Shown piece by piece: positions 59,323 through 64,000 of a stretch of DNA of 64,000 nucleotides. Numbering within the stretch: the first letter of the stretch is position 1; the number at the start of each line of letters is the position of its first letter. This stretch comes from Megamerina dolium. Taxonomy: Eukaryota > Arthropoda > Insecta > Diptera > Megamerinidae. The stretch lies in assembly GCA_963854835.1 (NCBI GenBank), contig OY978526.1, forward strand, positions 90,489,846-90,553,845, in the 5' to 3' direction. The translations under genes were made by a program, and so were the position numbers. Under the pieces are notes generated by a model, which had not been told where the DNA came from, did no database searches, and worked only from the letters and a program-made list of their open reading frames with translations.

Positions 59323-59616
59323 AATAAAACAACAAATAACCGAAATCGATTTAATGTCCACAAGGACACATTAAATTTGATTTGAATGAACTATACTACA
59401 TACATATGTATAACCAAAGCCAAAAATATGATATTTTAGAACAACAATAACAAAGACAACAACCAAAAAAAAAAATTAATAAAAACAATTTACATATATT
59501 TATTTATTTACTCATTTAAGTTTTACACTTATTCCACAAATGTCCAATGGAAAATATAAAAAAAAATACAAAGAGAAAAAGAACACTGAAAAACTCTAAT
59601 TGAAAATTTAAATAAA
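59323..59616 (+). terminator. Act88F: Candidate polyadenylation signals of the actin gene
   Basis: AATAAA hexamers occur at 59323-59328, 59478-59483 and 59611-59616, which are 154, 309 and 442 bases after the stop codon. The third is followed by TTTTTTATTTTATTTG, a plausible downstream U-rich element. More than one site may be used. Confidence 0.5.
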
Positions 59617-59639
59617 CTTTTTTATTTTATTTGTTTTAT

Positions 59640-60120
59640 GTAATCGAGTTTTTTAATATGGCTCGTTTAAATTGTTGGCACCTTTTACGTTGTGAAATAG
59701 ATTCTAATTGATAATTATTATGATTAGTTAAGTTTTATTTGTTGTACTCTCTAAGTAGTTGGGAATCGTATTTACTATGTGTAATAATAATATAATAGCT
59801 TCTTAAGATAGTTACATATAGAAATGGATACCATTTAGAAAGTCTTAACACTGGAAAAATTGTTTCAAAATATTCAAAACAATACATGTTATTAATTAAA
59901 AGTTTGCGTTTCTTAGGATTTTACATCTGCCCAATGAACTTCACCTTAACTCCTACCACGGTGCATATTCAAAGTGAAAATATTTTTCACTAGCCCACTT
60001 CTCATACTTTATTATTGAAGAGAAAAACGATCCATGACCATAGAAGATAAAAAGTTTTAAAAATTCCATTTTCGAGTATGATTTCACTATGGATACACAA
60101 AATTTGGTACAGAGGTGTAT
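59640..60120. other. AT-rich spacer after the actin gene
   Basis: No gene or repeat was recognised. Confidence 0.55.
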
Positions 60121-60123
60121 TTA

Positions 60124-61330
60124 CATGGCCGGTCCCAGAACTACCCGACCTAACAAAGAAAACAACAAATTTTGGGAAAATTTTTCTTTATTGCTCAACA
60201 TAATCTTTTTTTTAGCTCCATACACCTTTTCCCATCGATATTCTATAGCTTCGATACCCTGTTTATAGTATGAACTGTCTAGTTCATTAAAGTAGCCATC
60301 TACCGCAGACTCCACCTCTTCATTGTTTTCAAATCTTCTACCACCAAGTCATTTTTTTCAAATTTGGAAATAGAAAATAATCCGAAGGAGCTAAATCTGG
60401 CGAATAGGGTGCATGCTGAAGCAATTCGAGACTAAACTCATTGATTTTGGCCATCGCAATAGCGGATGTGTGAACTGGTGCATTGTCTTGATGAAACAAC
60501 ACTTTCTTTTTCTCCAAATGCTGTATTTTTTCTTTAATTTCATCACTTAAACGCTGCGCAACAAATTAGCATAATACTCGTCGTTGATTGTTTTTCCTTT
60601 TTGAAGATAATCAACAAAAATTATGCCAAGTGCATCCTAAAAAACAGACTCCACAACCTTGCCTGTAGATGGAACTGTCTTCGCCTTCTTTGGACATGAT
60701 TCTCCCCTTTCAGTCCACTCAGTTTTGACTGCTCCTTTGTCTCAGGTGTGAAGTGGTGGACCCATGTCTCATCCATGGTTAGGAATCAACGCAAAATCTC
60801 GGCTTTATTATTGTGAAACATCGCCAAACACTCTATAAAAACATCTTCACAACGTTGTTTTTGTTCTATTGTGAGCAAACGCGGCATCCATCTTGCACAC
60901 AGCTTTTTCATCTCCAAATTTTCGGTCAATATTCAATGTGTAGCACTTTTTGAAATGCCTTTAATTTCACCTAGCTCACGCCCCTTATGCCGGCGATCAT
61001 CCAATACCATTTTGTGGATTTTCTTAACCATTTTCTTAACCGTGGCCACCTCAATTGGTCGACCACTACGGTGTTCGTCTTGGCAGCTCGTACGACCTCG
61101 TTTAAACTCTGCCACCCAATATTTTATGGTCGTAAACGAAGGAGCAGACTCGCCCAGGGTAGAATCTAGTTCGGCTTTAATATTTGTGACTAATTTTTTC
61201 CATGTTCACAAATTCACTGAGATCGTTAACTATCGACGTGGCGTCTTGAAACTTAAAAACATATGTTTTATAAGGATGTCACTTTTCATCAAAGTAATTT
61301 TTTTTTTTTTCAAACTACTACCGCCCTCGT
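60124..61330 (-). mobile_element. Mariner (DD34D) element, right end truncated (copy 2)
   Basis: The left end CATGGCCGGTCCCAGAACTA, continuing CCCGACCTAAC, matches the terminal repeat of the element at 6646-7736 and follows a TA at 60122-60123. Homology continues through the transposase to about 61330 (CAAACTACTACCGCC), where the sequence diverges before the right inverted repeat. This copy keeps the internal segment missing from copy 1, so the two complement each other as a reference. Confidence 0.9.
60170..61205 (-). pseudogene. Mariner transposase, broken (copy 2)
   Basis: Frame 60933-61115 has FKRGRTSCQDEHRSGRPIEV and MVKKIHKMVLDDRRHKGREL, the DNA-binding region. Near 60740-60770 is DETWVHHFT (first catalytic Asp), followed by a frameshift. 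Around 60390-60500 is LFHQDNAPVHTSAIAMAKIN, then PYSPDLAPS, with 34 residues between the two Asp residues, confirming DD34D. The C-terminus (VDGYFNELDSSYYKQGIEAI) lies in 60121-60315. Several frameshifts and one insertion (KKMV) inactivate it. Confidence 0.87.
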
Positions 61331-64000
61331 AGATATTGCTATTTTGCGTAAGTGTTTATTGCATGCGGAGTGGCCTGTTAGTGCTTCGAAGAGTAATCAG
61401 AGCCCAATAAACAAACAAATGATTAGGCCAAACTGTACGACAAGGTATTGGGGTAAATTTTTTTTCTTTTAGGAGACGCACAAGGAAAACGATGATTAGA
61501 TGATGAACTCTGTTATAATGTTGTCCATGTTGAGAAACAAAACCCAGAAATGTTTAATAAAAAGCATGCATTGTCTTTATTTACCTACGTCTTTCCTTTT
61601 TTCTGGATAAAATAGGAAGTAAAAAGGAAAAAAAAACAACAAAATGATTTGATTTCATTAAAATCTTTTCAAAATTGTAATTTTGAAAATTATTTTATAA
61701 TTCTTTTTTTTTATTTTTTTATATATTTATTACATACATATTTATATTTTGTATTTAAAAATTGCTTGGTACAACAGAAAATTTGTTAATTTGTTTTTTT
61801 TTTTTACACACAAAGGCAAAATAAAAAAACACTAAATAAATATACAAAAAAAATTTACAAAATCAAAATAAAAACTAAATTTACTAACAGAAATGAAAAA
61901 AAAAAAAACGAAAAACTAAATGGAATATACATAATTTGAAACAAAACTAATAAATATGACTAAAAATGCTTAATTTAAAATATGTAGTTTTTGCATAAAT
62001 TTTCTTTTTTTTTGCGACATTTTCACAATTAATTATTTTAATTATACTATGGCGCATGGGAATAATAATACCTTCTTTAGTATTTTTTTTTTTTTGTAAT
62101 AATATTTTTCTTCTTTTTTTCTTTCTTTCTTTATTTACCACATTTTACAATTTCATAAATTAGGGCTAAAATTATTATAGTGTAGGGGGGAAGGGGGTTG
62201 GTATTCATTCATTTTGATGATGATGATAATATGTGATAAAAAATTTCGATCGCGGTATATTTATTGGATATTTGGTGGGCGGTTTGGAGATTTGCTTATG
62301 CTATGTAATACATACTCGTATTATATTACTATACAGTGGGGCATATTTATTACTTATATGAGTATTATGAGGAGATTTATTTTATTTTTGCATTTAAAAA
62401 AAAAAAATAAAAATTTTTGTATTTTTTTTTATCATTAAATTTGTAGTTATTACTTATGTACACAGTTGCATGCAACTACAATAGTTTCGAGTGTATTTTG
62501 AAAATAATTATGAAAAAAATCTGATCAAAAATTAGGTGAAATGATTATGCGATGTTGTTGTTGTTGTTGTGGTTTCATTAGCTTAACGGCAGTTTCATTT
62601 AATTCTACATGCCCTAACCTATGTAACTGTTTTATGTATGATGGTGGTATGAATGTTACATTATATATCTACATGTTTTTAAATGTATAATATTGAGACT
62701 CGTAATTCAAAATTGAGATGTTTCTGGTTTTTGTTGGATTTTTTTTTTTTTGTTATTTTTCGTAAATAAAATTTGTGCAAAATTTTTGTAATTTGTATGT
62801 ATGTACTATGTACCTAAATGTAAATAAATTCAATTATCGGTTTTTTTTTTGTTTTATCAGTAAAATATTCTAAATGTAAAATTATGGCATACATTTACTA
62901 CTCTCACTGCTATATATATATACATATATATGAAGGCATATAATTGGCTTATTTGATTTTCAAAATTTGTGCAAAGGTGGAATTTGATGGAATTTTGTTA
63001 AGAAATTAATTGAGAAAAATTTTTTTTAATTTATATGAAAATATTCACACCTGAAATGAAAGCTGAAACAGCCTAAAATGACATTTTTACCATAACTTTA
63101 AAGTTTAATGACCAATTTGTGGCAAATTATCAATCAAATTTTAAATTTCAATCAAATTATTATCAAATTTCATTTCTGAAAATATGATTATCAAATAAAT
63201 AGTGAACATCTCATTCTAATGAGTTGAATTGAATTGAATATTTTACAAATATTCCAATTTCATTGATTTTTTTTTCTTTCATAATTATTATGCAAGCAGT
63301 TAAATATGTTAGTTTCTGGAATTATTTTTTTTTATTATTTGTGTATATTTTTTGTTTCGATTTTCTAAAATTCGTTTTTATTTTTTTTTTATTTTAGTTT
63401 TAATTTCTTTTCTCATAATAATAATACCTTTTCTATTAAATTATTTTTAGGTTTTGGCAAAAAAAAAAATTATATATTGTGCAAATAATATAAATTTTCA
63501 AATTTGCTACTATATAACATGTAAAGAGAATCATTCGTAAGGAATGATAAATGAATGATGATATTATTGCACATATAGCCAGAGACCGTAAATAATATAA
63601 GAAAAAAATAAAATAAAATAAAAAAAAATATCAATAAATTGTACAAAATAATGCAACATTTGAAAATGTTATCAATTGCAATTGCCACATTTCATTAATC
63701 AGTACGAAGAGCAGAAGAGCAGGCATCATTTTTACGGTCTCTAGCATTAACGATGTACCATCTCTTTCAATTAATTGTTAATAATTTTTTTTTTTTTTTG
63801 ATTTTTTAAAATTAAATTTGTTCTCAATTGCTGTAAATTACTTTTTTTAGATAATTATGTACGTATACATTTTCATACTCAAATACACACACACAGAGAC
63901 ACACAGACGCTCACCCACAGTCATATATCGTACATATTCATAATAATAAACTATTGAGATGAGACTTTTCAATGATACAACAATATTTGTTACTTTGAAC
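61331..64000. other. AT-rich spacer, no gene seen
   Basis: Poly-A and poly-T runs dominate, with TTG units near 62553-62570, a GAT run near 62214-62228 and a CA run near 63883-63893. Frames are Asn/Lys/Tyr/Phe-rich low complexity. The region may be intergenic or intronic. Confidence 0.6.

Overview
The window looks like AT-rich, repeat-dense euchromatin from a higher dipteran, most likely a tephritid fruit fly. Three things point there: a class II insect muscle actin with the Act88F-type N-terminus and a short intron splitting Gly308, DD41D 'rosa'-type mariner elements (a subfamily first described from tephritids), and long runs of dinucleotide and trinucleotide repeats in non-coding DNA. There are no prokaryotic-style operons, rRNA genes, CRISPR arrays or functional tRNA genes.

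Only one intact protein-coding gene can be supported: an Act88F-like flight-muscle actin on the plus strand. Its coding exons are 57970-58894 and 58964-59169, with a 69-bp phase-1 intron, giving 376 residues. A TATA box at 55781, a short non-coding leader exon and a roughly 2-kb leader intron are proposed upstream. That intron holds a Jockey-type LINE relic, a long poly-T run and a 152-bp MITE.

Most of the remaining identifiable DNA is dead mobile elements. Non-LTR retrotransposon fragments lie at 1615-2540, 2900-3550, 8430-8500, 15505-16625, 16820-17415, 18725-18905, 21417-22330, 37490-38130, 40528-41262, 49905-50345 and 57017-57102. Tc1/mariner-superfamily elements of several catalytic types lie at 6646-7736 and 60124-61330 (one DD34D family), 12535-13338 and 28350-29440 (other DD34D mariners), 23378-24634 and 53820-54643 (DD41D), and 50496-51792 (DD37D). 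Several have recognisable terminal inverted repeats and TA target duplications. A 612-bp element at 26658-27269 with TTAA flanks looks like a non-autonomous piggyBac derivative. A tRNA-derived SINE of about 370 bp is present in at least four clear copies (full length at 41313-41685) and several fragments, often beside LINE pieces.

The rest (about 3.6-5.9, 8.5-12.5, 13.3-15.5, 19.3-21.4, 24.6-26.6, 29.4-36.7, 38.1-40.2, 46.4-49.8, 51.8-53.8 and 61.3-64 kb) is AT-rich spacer with microsatellites, minisatellites and a perfect 27-bp-arm hairpin at 47825-47886. It may include introns or UTRs of genes whose exons lie outside the window, but nothing in the sequence proves that. I found no convincing new multi-gene system. 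The most unusual items are the SINE family, the TTAA element, the perfect hairpin and the elements in the actin leader intron.
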